Positions 42,620-55,300 of a stretch of DNA of 64,000 bases are shown here, piece after piece. A program made the position numbers and the translations under genes. Positions within the stretch are counted from its first letter, which is position 1, and every line of letters begins with the position of its first letter. The notes beneath the pieces were generated by a model. That model had not been told where the DNA came from. It ran no database searches and was given only the letters and a program-made list of their open reading frames with translations. Origin of the DNA: Rhynchonema sp. JSB1_4 (Eukaryota > Nematoda > Chromadorea > Monhysterida > Xyalidae); contig JASAMV010007027.1 of NCBI GenBank assembly GCA_030248065.1, forward strand, positions 1 through 64,000, in the 5' to 3' direction.

Positions 42620-42862
42620 GTCGATATCAAACTTGAGACCGGATATGTGATCGGACGGATGTGTGTGACTTGCCTTTACTGCATGGAGCCACTAGATTCG
42701 TCCAGCTTATTAATGATTAATTTTATAGGTCGGGGAAGATCTTTTATGCTGGACGAAATTAGTGGCGTCACTAAACTTCTTATTATCCTTAATACAAGAA
42801 AGTCACGCGACCAAGGCAGATCCCATCCGCCGATCCGATCCCATCACCAAGTTTAACATCGC
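42620..42862. mobile_element. fold-back element, CGATATCAAACTTG family
   Basis: Diverged copy of the 41,551 element. The TCGATATCAAACTTG start pairs with CAAGTTTAACATCG at the right, with TCGTCCAGC/GCTGGACGA in the inner arms. Confidence 0.75.
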
Positions 42863-44215
42863 TCCTTGTATGCACAAATCACAGTTCACCGCAAAGAGAA
42901 TATGCAAAGAATTACAGAACGTGAATGGCGGGTATACGCAAGCAATGCACTTTTTGGTGGCGCTGCCGCATACACACACACGCACGAGTGGTACCCCAAG
43001 TCCCAGCCAGTGCAGGTGCACAGAGCTGGTTATACGATGCAAGGGTAAAATCGGGTGTCAAACGTTGCGCACCATCGAAGTTGATGAGGTTTACCAAATT
43101 CTAGTCAGTCACAGAGAGGATGACTTCATTGCCAGCAGGTTACTGTGCATCATTGAAGAATTACACGATGTAGCAACAAGTTGATATGCAAGCTTGCGCG
43201 CGAATTTGTTTTCTGCCATCATTGTAGAAAATTTCCCGTAGGATACGGGCATGACTGTGGCAAAAAGACTTGCCGTATTGAGTTGTCACATTTACCAATG
43301 TATGTATGACTACAAAGTCCCGGACAGAACACTGCAGCTGCATTCTACCGTTGAAAGAGAGCGAAGTGTGGAAAGCAGGAAAAGCACGTACTAATGTGAT
43401 CATTAAGACTGTATCAAGTGTCACAACGGCATGAATGATTGTCTTTCCTGTCTGGTAAACATGATTCAGAATGAAAATGAAGTACATTATTGCATTTCGT
43501 ACAGCTTGCAGCACTAAAACAATGTGTGTGGGCGTACATTGCGAAAATGTTGAGGGTATGGTGTTAAAAAAACATCATGTAAGATTGCTGAACACAACTA
43601 CTAGCGATAAAAATAACCCAATTGAGCAAGACATCAATCATTAAATGAAACTAGAACAAGAACACAATGAAATCATCAATATGGTCTTTGCTTTGCTTGC
43701 TTGCAGAAACATTGCACAAGAGACGTTGAAATCACTGTCTAGCATACATTGTGACATGCAAACAATTATAAAATAAGTGAATAAAATACATTCGAAAGTT
43801 CAGAACCTGACCTATGGTCGAGTTTCAAATGTCACACCCTGTGGTTACGGTAAAAAAATAACCCATGCCGTGCCGTCACCAATGACGACACTTAGATAGA
43901 TATTAACGGCACAGTCAATATGAGGACCTAAACTCATTCGAAACAATGAAAATTCCTGAATTTCGCTCGTATTTCACAAGTCCACTATGTTTTACCGAGC
44001 GACGTCTGCTGAAATTTAGGCTATAAAACTACAGTAATAAGCGATAATCGATTTTAACGAGATGATGCGATCTAATACCCTCGATCGCTATATTAGATTT
44101 ACGCATGTTGCATCTTTGACAGCAATCGCACACTTCAGTTCGAGTTCACCATGCTGTGACACAACCAATGGGTATACCGGCTTTAATACTAGCCTCTGTA
44201 CTTCAACATTAGAAG

Positions 44216-44856
44216 GTGCTTCTTATTGTGGTTTCAAAAGCCCCAGTAAACAAAATTCCATTGGATGTTTTTTGGTTGACTAGGTATAGGTTTAGCAACG
44301 GTTTTTTAGGTCATTGCACAAAAACAGAGCATATTGCTTTATTTTGCTTGCTTTGTTTGAATGTGTGTGCATTTGCGTGCGTGCGCTATGTTGTTCACGA
44401 TACTTTGATAGCACATAACCAGATGTCATTCAACGCGGGTAAACTATTTGACGCTTTTTCTGTCACTTTCTTTGATTTATTCCTGTTTTTGCCAAAATGT
44501 TCTGCTGAACTTGAAAGTAATGCGTGTTGCTATGCAGCATCAGAACTAAAACAAGCACTTGTTTTGTGCGCACGAAGAATTGCCAAAGTAATCATGAAAT
44601 ATAAAAGTCGTTCAGAGCGCGTCGCATGTTTATGTTTATGCAGGTTTTTGTGCCAGTCGATTTTTTTGACTTTCGTATTGCGAATGTGAACCGTGAAACA
44701 CACACGTTTCCTCTGTCAACCAGTTTCGCCCCAAAAAAGTTGCGGAGCGTCGCAAAAAAGCATGTGTGTGTTTATGTGACTAATTTCAACGCTTTAATCG
44801 AACGGGAAGGATTCTTTCTTGCTTGCATCGAAGAACGCCACGTAAGTCCCATGTGA
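44216..44856 (+). CDS. unidentified open frames, possible exons
   Basis: A 157-codon frame (44216-44689) is followed in another frame by one containing FVPVDFFDFRIANVNRETH and KKHVCVYVTNFNALIEREGF. A good acceptor (TTTATGCAG, end 44,642) opens the second frame and a good donor (CAC/GTAAGT, about 44,840) would end it. This suggests at least one true exon of about 200 nt. The longer first frame may be chance. I recognise no family, and no further exons were found to the right before 45,277. Confidence 0.3.
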
Positions 44857-45276
44857 ACTTATTTGGGATCGGATTTGAGATTTCAAAAAAATAATTTCCC
44901 AAAAAGCCCGCATTTTGTAAAGATACAAAACACTACTGAAAGTACATATCTACACAAAGCGACTTATTCCGGGGGGGGGATTATTTCGAATTCTCCGGCA
45001 CATTGACTTTGGGGCTTGCGAAGCGTTGAATCGCCCAAATGGCACATCATTCCTCAACTCACTTTGATTTTTTTCGCTTGAAGGAAATCAATGATTTAAA
45101 TCAAAAGTTCAGCGCGATTACAAATAAAGAAAGCCACGGGTGAATCATATTTCAGTCATCCCCAGGTTTGTGGCTTCAGAGGACTTTCTGCATGGTACAA
45201 ATCAGAAAATAATCAATGGCAACGTGTATGGTAGCATACAGTATGCCATCCAATGCCAAGTTTCTTCGATGAGTCA

Positions 45277-46657
45277 TTATCTGTTGGCATTGTAGTTGTA
45301 GTAGTTGTAATAGGGATACGCAGCCGGTCCTGCGTCGGCCGCTTGTTTGGCCGATTTGTACGCGTTACGTGCCCTTTCGTATAACGTGTCGAAAAAGTGA
45401 CCCATCAGCGTTAGAAATCTGAAACATCAGGTGTAGCCTTTGCTCGTGTCGAACTCGTGATTGTTGCGATTGCTCTTGTGGCCCCAGGTGTTGAAGTGAC
45501 GTACATTATGAGGATTTTTTGAGCATTGTAATTCGAGGTAAAAAAGGTCAAGGTCAAGATTTTTGAGCACTTGTAATTCGAGGTCAAGGTATAAACCTGG
45601 GGTGAAAAACCGTTTCGTACGGCGGTTCGGCACACAACCTGCGTAACTGTCGACTGAAAACGTATCACAACAACAACTGGTTACTACCAACCGTGCATTG
45701 GTGTTGTCCCATTGCATCTTCAGCGGTGTCATGTCACGTGACAGTGTGGCCGTTTCATGCTTGATCTGCTCCCAGAAGACGTCCATGTAGTCATCGTCCT
45801 GAAGAAGTAGGAATGCTCATCAACCTAACCCTTCCAAAAATATTCCAATTGTTTTTGAAAACTTCGCACAAAACAATCACACCCTGGGCGAACAGTACCA
45901 ATCTTGCTGATGCGATTTGTCTCGCTTGGCACTGGTCACGTGACTTCTGCTTGAACAATATATTTTACCATACATTGGCTATTTGGCAGAAATTGTTTCA
46001 AATGACAGAAATGACATGGCTTTGTACCTGAGCTGGTTTAAGTTTATGTGATCAGTAAACCTCGAATTAGCCTTAAAATACGCAAAGTCACGTGATGAAC
46101 GCAAAACCGGACGACCAAGTCTGCTACCCTTTCCCATAAAAAATGTGTACCATATCAGGTGCAGGCCCGTCCACACTGGGTTGTGGTCTGAGCACGGCTG
46201 CCGGTAGCACTGTGGTCCGAGGTGGTATTCTCTTTGGTGTTATTGACTTGACCGTGGTTGTTGTTGGCGATGTGCTTCTCGTTGTCATCGGCGCAGCAGT
46301 TGGTTTGCTAGTGGTCAGCACGACAACCTGGAGAATGGGAGCGATATACTGAAACATTATGTTCGTTTTATCGTTCGGTCCCGTCGTGCGCTCGGTCACA
46401 ATTTGGAGAAGTCCAAATTACAAAAGGTCACGTGATCGAGGTAAGACCGGACACAATGTGCCTATCGGTGTAACAACGTGGCGAAACGTCAGTTACCAAA
46501 AGTTTTTTTCAGTTTGTTTACAATGGATAGAGTTCCAACCGTTATGATTTGGTGGCGCTGTTCGATTTTCGTTCGATGCTTGTTTTTCAGCTGCAGTACA
46601 TGTAAACACACAGCTTGCACACAGTATGCATATAAAAAGCAAAACCTTTATTTGCAT
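45277..46657 (-). CDS. small secreted protein of unknown function
   Basis: Exons 46657-46497, 46307-46151, 45798-45692 and 45418-45277 keep phase and give 188 aa. The first exon encodes a clear signal peptide (MQIKVLLFICILCASCVFTC). The second is Thr/Pro-rich (TTRSTSPTTTTVKSITP), likely O-glycosylated. The third and fourth carry an acidic start DDDYMDVFWEQIKHET and a helix-prone FLTLMGHFFDTLYERARNAY, ending in a Tyr/Asn-rich tail (YPYYNYYNYNANR). I recognise no family. The second acceptor was chosen by phase; an alternative TTTCAG acceptor 42 nt upstream would break the frame. Divergent neighbour of the channel gene. Confidence 0.68.
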
Positions 46658-46785
46658 ATCATCAATTTTGGTATCGAAAATTACATAAAACATGTACTAT
46701 GACATTTCATTCACTATTTTAACTCAGTCCCGAAGAAAACAGCGGCGAAACACGCAAGGTTGTATGAGTATACGTTTGTGCCAGC
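46658..46785. promoter_or_regulatory. 128-bp bidirectional intergenic region
   Basis: Separates the two divergent ATGs at 46,657 (-) and 46,786 (+). It must contain both 5' ends if the start codons are right. No clear TATA box is visible. Confidence 0.4.
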
Positions 46786-48980
46786 ATGGCATCAGGTAAT
46801 CGCAGTTACTCATTGCGTCTGCTCTATTGGCTCAATCGTCCCGACACATATGCGTGTGGGTTCGACAGCCGTCTGCGACGTTGGCATACACGTTGTGCGT
46901 ACCCGGGTTTGGCCAGTGAGATATTCGACGTACTGCTGTCCGTCACCGGTCTGCCGTTCACATTGAATTATTCGAATCGATCGCTCGGACAGGCGTTGAG
47001 CCAAGTGGTCGACTGTCATCATGATGCGATCGTGCTGCCGTTGACGCCGAGCACCATGCGAATGGATGACATGCACTTGCAGCCCACCGTGCCCGTTCAG
47101 GCGTACACCGACGTGCCGATGGCTATTGGTGATGTTTCACTCCACTTCTAACTTCATTTCCCATCCACTGAATCTGACATTCTACCAAATGTAGACAAAC
47201 GGGTTCGGATCGATCCAATTCTATCACAAAGTTCAACAGGGCCAAGGTTGCCCAGCTAAACCTACAATGGGCTAAAAGCAATGATTTAGCTGCGTACGCC
47301 TCAGGTGTCACATCAGGCAGTTGTGTGGCCACATGGGCACGCGCGCCGACTTTTTAGAATTGCACCCGCAACTGTATAATGTCTGCAACGGTTCTCCTGA
47401 CACGTTACAGGCACATCAGCGTTTCGCAACAACGTTGTGGCGAAAGCGACCGCATTCCTGAACGTCTACGACCCGTCCATTTGGCTGTTGGCCGCCTCAA
47501 TATTTCTAGCCGTTCGATTGTACCGTCTGATCGTTGACCAACTTTGTAAACATCATGCGCGCCTGCCACCGCCGACGTGCGCACAAGGCCAGATGTTTGT
47601 GCTGTTGGCATTCTTTTCCGTCTACTTCTACGGTCTGTATCGTTCCGGTCTGTTGGCGCAACTGCTCATTCGACACAACGTCTATCAGTTTGACACTTTC
47701 GATGAGTTGGTCGGATTGTTGGCTAGTGGCCAAGTGCGCCTGCTTGGACTGGCCGGCGGGGGGATTTATCAATCATCACGCGCCGAAATGCACAAACTCA
47801 AGGTACATGTGCACTCAAAAGTTGAATCATATCCCATGCAGCGAAATTGGTGATCCTAGTCCTGTGTTTCCTTGTCCACGTGAGCTTTTGAGTGCACTGA
47901 GGTGCTGTTAGCAACTTCGACCAGCGTATGAGCTTTGCATTGAGCTGCCTGGGAACAACTTTTACGCTGGTCGAAAAGAGGGACATCAGTATAAATCTCG
48001 AAAATCCTTACTGCAAAAAGTCACGTGACAAAGTCAAGATTAAGACAGCATCGGACCGGGGACCTTGATTTTTTATTTGCTTGGCAGAACCACGCGATCC
48101 GAATGCAAACTTTGCAGGCGACGTTCGAGCGTAACCCGCCCCTTTGGGTGCGCAGTCCGCAAGAAATGGTCACCCACCGAACCGCGATTCAATCTGGCGA
48201 CATGGTAGCGCTGGGCGCCGAAACAATTCCACACAATTTGGCCGGTCAAATGTGCAACGTCCGTTTAGTGCCGCTGCCAGAGTTGGGCTCTGACTCCGAC
48301 TGCATCCTGTTCGCACCTTGTACGCCACGTTGGGTGGTTGACAGGCTGTCGAGCGCCATACATCAGAATCAGGTGGGACGAAAACTTATACTGTACATGG
48401 ATACCGGATGTTTTCTCTCCCGCTGCATTTGCGTGTTCTCTCGTCATAACAGTATGTACATGTACATTTACTACCTATGTAATCAAAGAAACTGGATGGT
48501 TAAAGCCTTCGCACCTTACTCGCGCATTATTTTGTCTGATTGAACATTGAAGCACCCATTGCCAAAGTCTTAGAACACATACTGTAAGCAAAACAACCAG
48601 CTTCCCGCTTAGATCCCAACCTGCTTGGGGTGGAAGAATTAACAAAAGTCATAGTGACGAATGCATTACGTATATCCAAGGCCGATACCGCAAACATTCC
48701 ACCAGTCAACGTACACAGTTATGTGAGAACCTTGGATATATAAAGGTCGTTCATTATTGCATGCATTCAGCTGACGTTCTTGGGCATGCACACGCGCTAC
48801 ATCCACATGCTGGAGTACAATCGAATGGGGCTGAATTGCGGCGCACAATCGTCGACAGCGAAAGGGGACCGGATGGAAATGCGCGATGCAATGGGCATGT
48901 TTGTCGTACTTGCCACCGGACTGCTGTTGGCTGCTCTGCTGTTGGTGATCGAGCGTGTCTATTGCATTTGCTGTCAATGA
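46786..48980 (+). CDS. ionotropic receptor-like channel (iGluR superfamily)
   Basis: Putative ligand-gated ion channel subunit in the plasma membrane. Exons 46786-47128, 47411-47802, 48088-48372 and 48771-48980 give 409 aa in phase. There is no amino-terminal domain, so it resembles the short divergent ionotropic receptors. The S1 half of the ligand-binding fold (about 35-110) has GLASEIFDVLLSVTG and DAIVLPLTPSTMR. The first membrane segment follows FLNVYDPSIWLLAASIFLAV. A second hydrophobic stretch, MFVLLAFFSVYFYGLYRSGL, fits the pore-lining M3. S2 spans exon 3. M4 is MFVVLATGLLLAALLLVIE near residues 382-400, before a Cys-rich stop. Classical glutamate-contact residues cannot be confirmed by eye. 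No signal peptide is obvious, so an upstream coding exon cannot be excluded. Intron 1 begins GTGATGTTTCAC. Confidence 0.82.
47836..48065. mobile_element. fold-back element in channel intron 2
   Basis: Diverged member of the CACGTGA fold-back family: AACTTCGACCAGCGTA pairs with TACGCTGGTCGAAA, and outer CCACGTGAG/GTCACGTGAC words pair. It fills most of the 285-bp intron. Confidence 0.65.
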
Positions 48981-49234
48981 CACACCGTCTACAATACTTG
49001 AATGTGCAGAATATGGTTCAGCGAAATTTTTGTAAATCTGTATGCTTATGTCAACAGCGCGCGCCTTTTTTCTTTGAGCACTGTTTGTTCCTGGTGTTAC
49101 TGGTACTAGTGCTTCTGAAATGTTAAATGATGTGACATAGAAAAATTTTAAAGCGTGTCATTCGCTTCCGCTTGTAAAGTTGTGTTTGCCAAATGCCATA
49201 CTTGTGCTTGATAATCAAACTCCGTAGACTACCA

Positions 49235-50011
49235 CTATTGCCCTTCAGAGCTGCGTTGCGCGATCAGAACACAAGAATCGTGTGGTCTGGTGCTGCTGTA
49301 CATAGCTGATGTTTCACAAACGCAACTTTTCTGAAGCTGATGACAACACAAAAAACGAGCTTCAAAACGCATATGTACCTTTGGCACGGTTCTCTCGATC
49401 AACGAATCAGGCTGTTCATTCTCGCTGTATCTTGAAGTCAACCAGCGTGTGTTGTACAAATGTCCACCGCGTGTGTTGTAGCGTTGTTGGGGGTAGGTGT
49501 GTGACGCTGGACGGTTGTAGTTGCGTTGATAGCTGTTCGTACGAATCGGCACTGGATTGATCACCTGAACGAATGTGCGAATTAAGCACTGTTCCGCTTG
49601 GATAGCATTGAAACTCGTTGATCGGCATTTGTGGCGGACAGGATACACCTAGGCACATACTATTGAGTATGATGCTTCTGCAAGCGTCTAAGTATGTCGT
49701 TATTTTTTGTTTTTTTGTGTACGTTTTTTGTTCATCGAGATATGTATAACCCAATCCAACCCGGCGCTTTTGCGTACACGATCGTTCCATTCAAGCTGTC
49801 ATGAATGTAGGTATTACGCTGCAATGAAACATCAACAGACACGTACCTGAGTCTGATGCACTCTGACGGGCCATTGAAAGGGCCAATTCGGTGTGGGCAA
49901 CGGTGGTTTATGGTAATGAGGCAGCGCTGGATTGTAGTGGTAGGGACTGGCGGCAGGCGCTGCGCTCGACACACAACAGTTGAGCGACAACAACAACGCA
50001 CAACAGCACAT
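49235..50011 (-). CDS. small secreted Pro/Tyr-rich protein
   Basis: The first exon (50011-49847) encodes a signal peptide rich in Cys and Leu (MCCCALLLSLNCCVSS), then a Pro/Tyr/His-rich segment (YHYNPALPHYHKPPLP). A 28-nt intron (49846-49819, GTACGT...TTGCAG) leads to a second exon from 49818. Reading through would hit a stop at once. The third exon starts at 49648. Its frame is ambiguous: one reading gives CPPQMPINEFQCYPSG and stops at 49416; another stays open to 49235 with many Asn, Tyr and Arg residues. I recognise no family. It lies close to the edge of the giant inverted duplication but outside the part I can see duplicated. Confidence 0.5.
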
Positions 50012-50136
50012 TGGGGACCTAAAAGACTGTGTGAACCGTTGTGCATTGTGTCCCGCGTCTATGCCGTGTGGTGGGTAAGGTCATCGTCAGCACGAATGCA
50101 CCGTGCATAGCCACAAAAACAGCACACAAGTTCATT

Positions 50137-51466
50137 TCATGAGCAGGGTACCTGAACATAACAGAACCCTTCCAAGAAAGTTTGCTCATAGGATCTTGGG
50201 ATTTAATGAGCAGCTTTTACTTCCAGCTCACTCCAAGAAAGCGCACCAGACAGTAACCAAATTGGCTAAATCTCTCAAAAAAAAACAAATGCCCGAATTG
50301 AAGACAAACGCACCTCATAGTTGCTTTCTCCGTTGGCGGGCACAAACACCAAATTGGACGAAAAGTTGCAAGTTTTGTGAAAAAAGGAGCGATTCTTTGT
50401 TCTGTTTATCCAGATGGCGCCTTCTTCCGCACAGACGGGTGTCAGTGACCTCCTGCCACGTGGTCTGACAACAATAGAGCACCCGCCTATTTTGTAACAA
50501 GACCAATAAACACGGATTTATCCGTCTGGCGTTCACAGATGAGGTAGGTACATATAATACGGTATCGGAGTCACCCACAAAGTTATCTCGAAGAGTTTCA
50601 AATTTTTCTCGGCCCAAACATAAACATCATAATGTGGGGATGTAAACAACAGGCCGGTTCAAAGAAAAATGATGCAAAGCGCACTATACCCACTGATATG
50701 ACCTCGAAGTTTTCTCAAATTCGGCCCAAACGCGCAGGTACCACATGTACCTAATCATAGCAATACAAACATTCACAAGATTTTGCGAAACCTTCGCGCG
50801 CCACGCGCACATTCTATTTGAAACGTGTTTGTCCACTTTAGTCACACAATAGACTCCGAAAGTTACGCATTCCCAAGATTGAGTTGTAGTTTTGCGCAAT
50901 GCGTTGACCGCACCACTCTGACGTGTGTGCATTTGGAGACGGTGAAGTCACTTCCGTGCTAATACAAGACCGTTTATATTTGATTTGATCGCGATTGTTA
51001 TATTTTTAGTCTGACTATAAATTTGAGCAACAGAAAGTTTACTCACAATATGTACGACAATGCAAGTCAATCAAATCAGGTCCGTAATAATTTGCGATAT
51101 ATACTCGCATAAAACGCAAAAGTTCACAATACATTTAGGCTTATACTGCTACCGTCAACGGAGATCGTCAACTTCAATGCACAATTGCTTGCGCCTAGTT
51201 AGGGCTGCTTGTGTTGACCAGTTGAGTTGATGACTACACCATTAGCCTCCATTTAAAAACAAAACATAGCACACTGCAGCGTCACATAACGCTGCTTCTA
51301 TGGTAATTCACTACATGCAAGCATAACAATAAGATAGCGCTTTGCGCAACAAGATACAACAGGTAAAAGCAGAATATGTGTTAAGGCAACGGTAACAATG
51401 ATAACCGTTTTCATGTGGAAGGATCAAAGTGACCAGCAGAAACAACACTATTAAACGACCAAACAT
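50137..51466 (-). CDS. Cys-rich secreted protein, left-arm copy
   Basis: Candidate exons: 51466-51311 (start MFGRLIVLFLLVTLILPHEN, then HCYRCLN, a signal peptide followed by a Ly6-like CxxC start), 50932-about 50736 (WECVTFGVYCVTKVDKHVSN), 50464-50314 (VCAEEGAIWINRTKNRSFF, KTCNFSSNLVFVPANGE), 50151-50137 (four codons and stop). The last three join in phase. The join of the first is not resolved and it could be a separate gene. Ly6-type assignment is tentative. The first three exons have mirror copies at 62,920-64,000. Confidence 0.45.
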
Positions 51467-51540
51467 AGAATCTAAAAAATAAGAACCCACGAGTAAAAAA
51501 GCAAATGACACACTGGGAACAAAAGGACATTTTATGGCTT

Positions 51541-51782
51541 AGGGCTCCGTTAGTCATAGTGGAAAATGGAAATGAAAATATTTTCTGTGTCAAAGTTTTC
51601 CATTTTCCAGTATGACTAAGGGCACATTGGAAAATCGAAACGAAACAAAACATTTTCTGCAGCAGTCGTGTTTTGATATATGACAAAAACATTTTCTGTG
51701 CCGCTCAATTTTTGGCCGCAGATTGGTCAGCATTTACGCAGAAAATGCTTTGGTTCATTTCCATTTTCCAGTATGCCCTTAG
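51541..51782. repeat. GGGCTCCGTTAGTCATAGTGG inverted-repeat element, left arm
   Basis: Repeated GTGGAAAATGG / CCATTTTCCA words in both orientations, with TTA before GGGCTCC. It suggests a TTA-duplicating MITE that suffered later insertions. Mirror sequence at 60,966-61,123 and 62,648-62,842. Confidence 0.6.
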
Positions 51783-52161
51783 CAGTGTAGTTCCTGGGGG
51801 GGGAGGGGGGCCCCCCCTAAGGTACACTAACCGCCGCGACCAAGGTACACTAGTACACTAACCGCCGCGCCAGGTACACTAACCGCCTCAATTTTGGCCT
51901 AAAATTGGCATTTTTAGGCCTAAAATGAACATTTTTAGGCCTAAAATGAGTGATTTTTAGGTCAAGGATGTCAAAAGTCGCCAATATACCCTTTTTATGA
52001 AGAATTTTTTCCAAAAAGGGGCAAAAATCGGTCAAATTTTCTACCCCAAAAAGTGACTTTTTCCTGGATTTGGGTCTTCCCCCCCAGGGAGGTACACTAA
52101 CCGCCGCACGGAAAAAAGGGGTAGGTACACTAACCGCCGCGCCGGACCAGGAACTACACTG
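51783..52161. mobile_element. hAT-like MITE in the left arm only
   Basis: Ends CAGTGTAGTTCCTGG and CCAGGAACTACACTG; perfect 8-bp target duplication GCCCTTAG (51,775-51,782 and 52,162-52,169). The interior uses GGTACACTAACCGCC in place of the C-rich words of the 19-22 kb copies. The right arm has the uninterrupted site at about 61,078-61,090 (CTAAGGGCATAC). Confidence 0.95.
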
Positions 52162-52359
52162 GCCCTTAGTCATATTGGAAACTGGAAATGGAAAACTTGG
52201 ACATAGAAAAGCACTATGAATGAACGAACACTACACTGCTGGCTGCGGTTATATTTCCGCAGAACTGCTGGTTTGAAAAATATATATGAGCATAACTTGC
52301 TTTACACCATAAACAGGTCTCAGACGAAAGAATAAGACCCAAAGAATCATGGTGAAACA

Positions 52360-55300
52360 TCAGCCGGCCAGTCCACACGCTTCCAGACTGTAGTTGTAGA
52401 GTTGTTCGCCGAGATTTTCATCTTGCGCCAGGTCAGATGGGGTTTTCTCCGCCAACTCACTGCAACAAAAAGTCAATATTCACGATAAAATAAAATTAAC
52501 GCCAAAACGGCCCATGTTGAGCAATATCAACGCTCGGGCGGAGCCCATGGTAACTTTAAAAAATAACAAAATATTCCACATTCCAACTGACACAAAATAA
52601 TGTCCGGATTTGCCATCGACCTCCTTCGACAACGCAATGTACAGCGGCGTCTGTGCACCGTCTTTCGGCGTTTTCAGCAGAAACCAGGCGAATGGCGCTA
52701 ACATGGTGCTCAGCACGGCGTTGTTGCCTGAATCAACAAGGGCACGATTGCCATCAGACATTTGAATAATTCACATAAGTGAAATCGTGTTTCGAGCCTA
52801 GATTTAAAAAAACGCCCATCAGTTGGCATTGCCGAAGTGTAAAGGTCACAAAAACAGTCTAAATGATGGCCTGCCATCTCAGCGCCGACGACGGCCGATA
52901 AAAGCGATGTGACCAGAAACACTTTGGGAATGATGAGAAAACCAATATTATAGGGAAGCCGACCGAGTGGTGTGTATCGCATGATTCGTGTGTACACAAG
53001 TCCCGGATGACACGCATTTACGAGCACTTTTGAATCATTACGACGTAAACGACGCGCCAATTCACGTGTGTGCAACACCTGAGATAAATTGATGACGGGT
53101 AAATTACCAGCACAAGCTGCTTTTTGCTTTTGACGCTGAAACATTTTCTCTTGCACGACACCGAGTGTCAGTCAGCCATGGTAGGAAACAGTGATGTAGT
53201 TGGTCCGAGCAAGAAAGCCAGCTAGCTAGCCGGGTACCACGATTTGGGGGTAGTGGTCCAGAAGTCAAAAACAGGGGTATAAAAATTGGTCGAAATTATG
53301 CTAAAATAACCCCCAAAATGCGTATTTCTGTGCATGTGAAAGAAAATTTGACCCAATTTGGCCCATAAAATGGTCATTTTGACACTAAAATCAACACTTT
53401 TTTGACTTGATGACCGGCGCAAGAAAGCTAGCTAGCCAGTTTGGGGTTTGGGTTAGGGAGCAAGAAAGCTACCTAGCAGTTGGGGGTATTACCCCCCAAC
53501 CACATCACCGGTAGGAAAGCACTGCCATGGTACGAAAAGTACTACAATGCTATGTATGGGAAGCTTCCCAAATACTGGGCTGGGTACGGGAAAATTTCGA
53601 TTTCTCAACGACACCACTGGATCCAGCCCCCCAACTCAACGACCAAAGTCAGGAGTGGAGCTTCGATCTACATTCAGCCATCGTATTACACGGACAATAT
53701 TACGAAACTCGATATTGCGATTAGCAAACTTCAGCTCCCGTCCAATTATGCACAACTTGCCACCCCCGAAGCTCGAACCTGTGCCAATTTACTTTTCGCA
53801 TAAGCCTGTCGCGTGTCGAAGGCTTCGCGTCGATCCACCGTTGAGACATCCAATGAGTCAGCATAGAAGTGTGCCAACGCACTCACCTAAGTACGGTGAG
53901 TAAGCGAATTTTACACTTCGTTTGTTAAAAAGTGAGGAAATAGCATGAAAAAATATATACTGCGAAACAAAAAGCCCGAACCAACATTGACAATTCGGCC
54001 TTTGTCAGACTGTTCCAGTGCCGGCAACAGCAGTTCAGTAAGAAGAAAATGACCTGAACAAAACCAAACAAATATTATGCCAAAATTTATTCCACGCACG
54101 CTAGATTCGCAAAGATACGTGTCCATACGGCATTAAATCAAAATTAAACCAAATCCACCGAACCCAAATAATTAGACTGCCATGTCCACTCGTGTCCGTC
54201 TTCGGTGAGCTTGAATTTTGGAAACAACATTATGCCAGCGTTGTTGATGAGAATGTCCAGTTTGCTTTCAACTATAAACAAAATTATACTTTGCCACAGC
54301 AACATGAAATATAAAACGAACTGAGTTATTAAAAAATGTTTTTCAGTTCACCTTTCAAAAACGACGTTGCAAAATCACGTATGGATTCAAACGACGTGAG
54401 GTCGACGGTGTGCAGCACAAGCAGATCGGCACGACAGCCCATCTGAAAGCGAAAAAGTTGAGACAACAAACAATATCGACCAGTAAATTAATTAATCATT
54501 CATGAAGTTGAGAAGAAATAGATAATTTATCTGAATTGAATAGTAGAGACAATCTACCTGAACCAGTAGCTTGACCGCTTCCTCGCCTTTCGCCTTGTCG
54601 CGACATAACATGTACACTTTGGCGCCACGATAGCAAAGTTCGCGAACGATTTGTTTGCCTGAAATTTAAAGGCAGAAATTGTACAGGTCTTTAAAGGGTG
54701 ATAGATGAAGCCGAAATTTAGTCCAAAGAAAGCGTCAAAAATATAAAATTGATAGACGACGTACCAATGCCACAGTTAGCACCAGTCACGATGGCAACCT
54801 TTGTCTTGCACGAAACGTGCTCCGTAAACGTTTGACCTTTCAGCCAGGCTCTGGAATTTTTTCCTTGAATGATATTTTTGACAGGAGATTGCCCTCTTGC
54901 AACTAAATCTGTGCAAAATAGCTACATTTTGCGCCTTGGTAACTAGGGTAAGAGCGATGACGGGCGTCGCGCGTCGGGTACCAAGGATGCGAGAGTATGG
55001 CAAAAGAGAACAGAATAGAAGAATATGAAAGAATATATCTTAATATTTTTGGAGATAACTTCAAAACTAGGCAAGTGTCGCGTGTCGGGTACCTCCAGAT
55101 AGTTGGATGTCGAGTTTTTTGAGAGACCAGAGTTTCAAACAGTGCTGTGGCTGGGCGGCAGTGTAGTTTCTGTTCCGGAGGGGGAGATAGCGGTCCCCCC
55201 GTTTTTTCGGAGGGGGAGATAGTGTACCCCCGATGGGGGAAGGGGGGTAAGACCCAAATTCCGAAAAAGTCAATCTTTGGGGTGAAAATTTTGACCTATT

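Larger units (their letters stand above)
41067..44215. other. repeat-bearing interval without a confident gene
   Basis: Two fold-back elements lie at 41,551-41,795 and 42,620-42,862. A plus-strand frame ending at 43,184 and a minus-strand frame at 43,161-43,514 have no recognisable domain. The former begins inside the fold-back element, though its last 60 codons look less repetitive. Confidence 0.45.
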
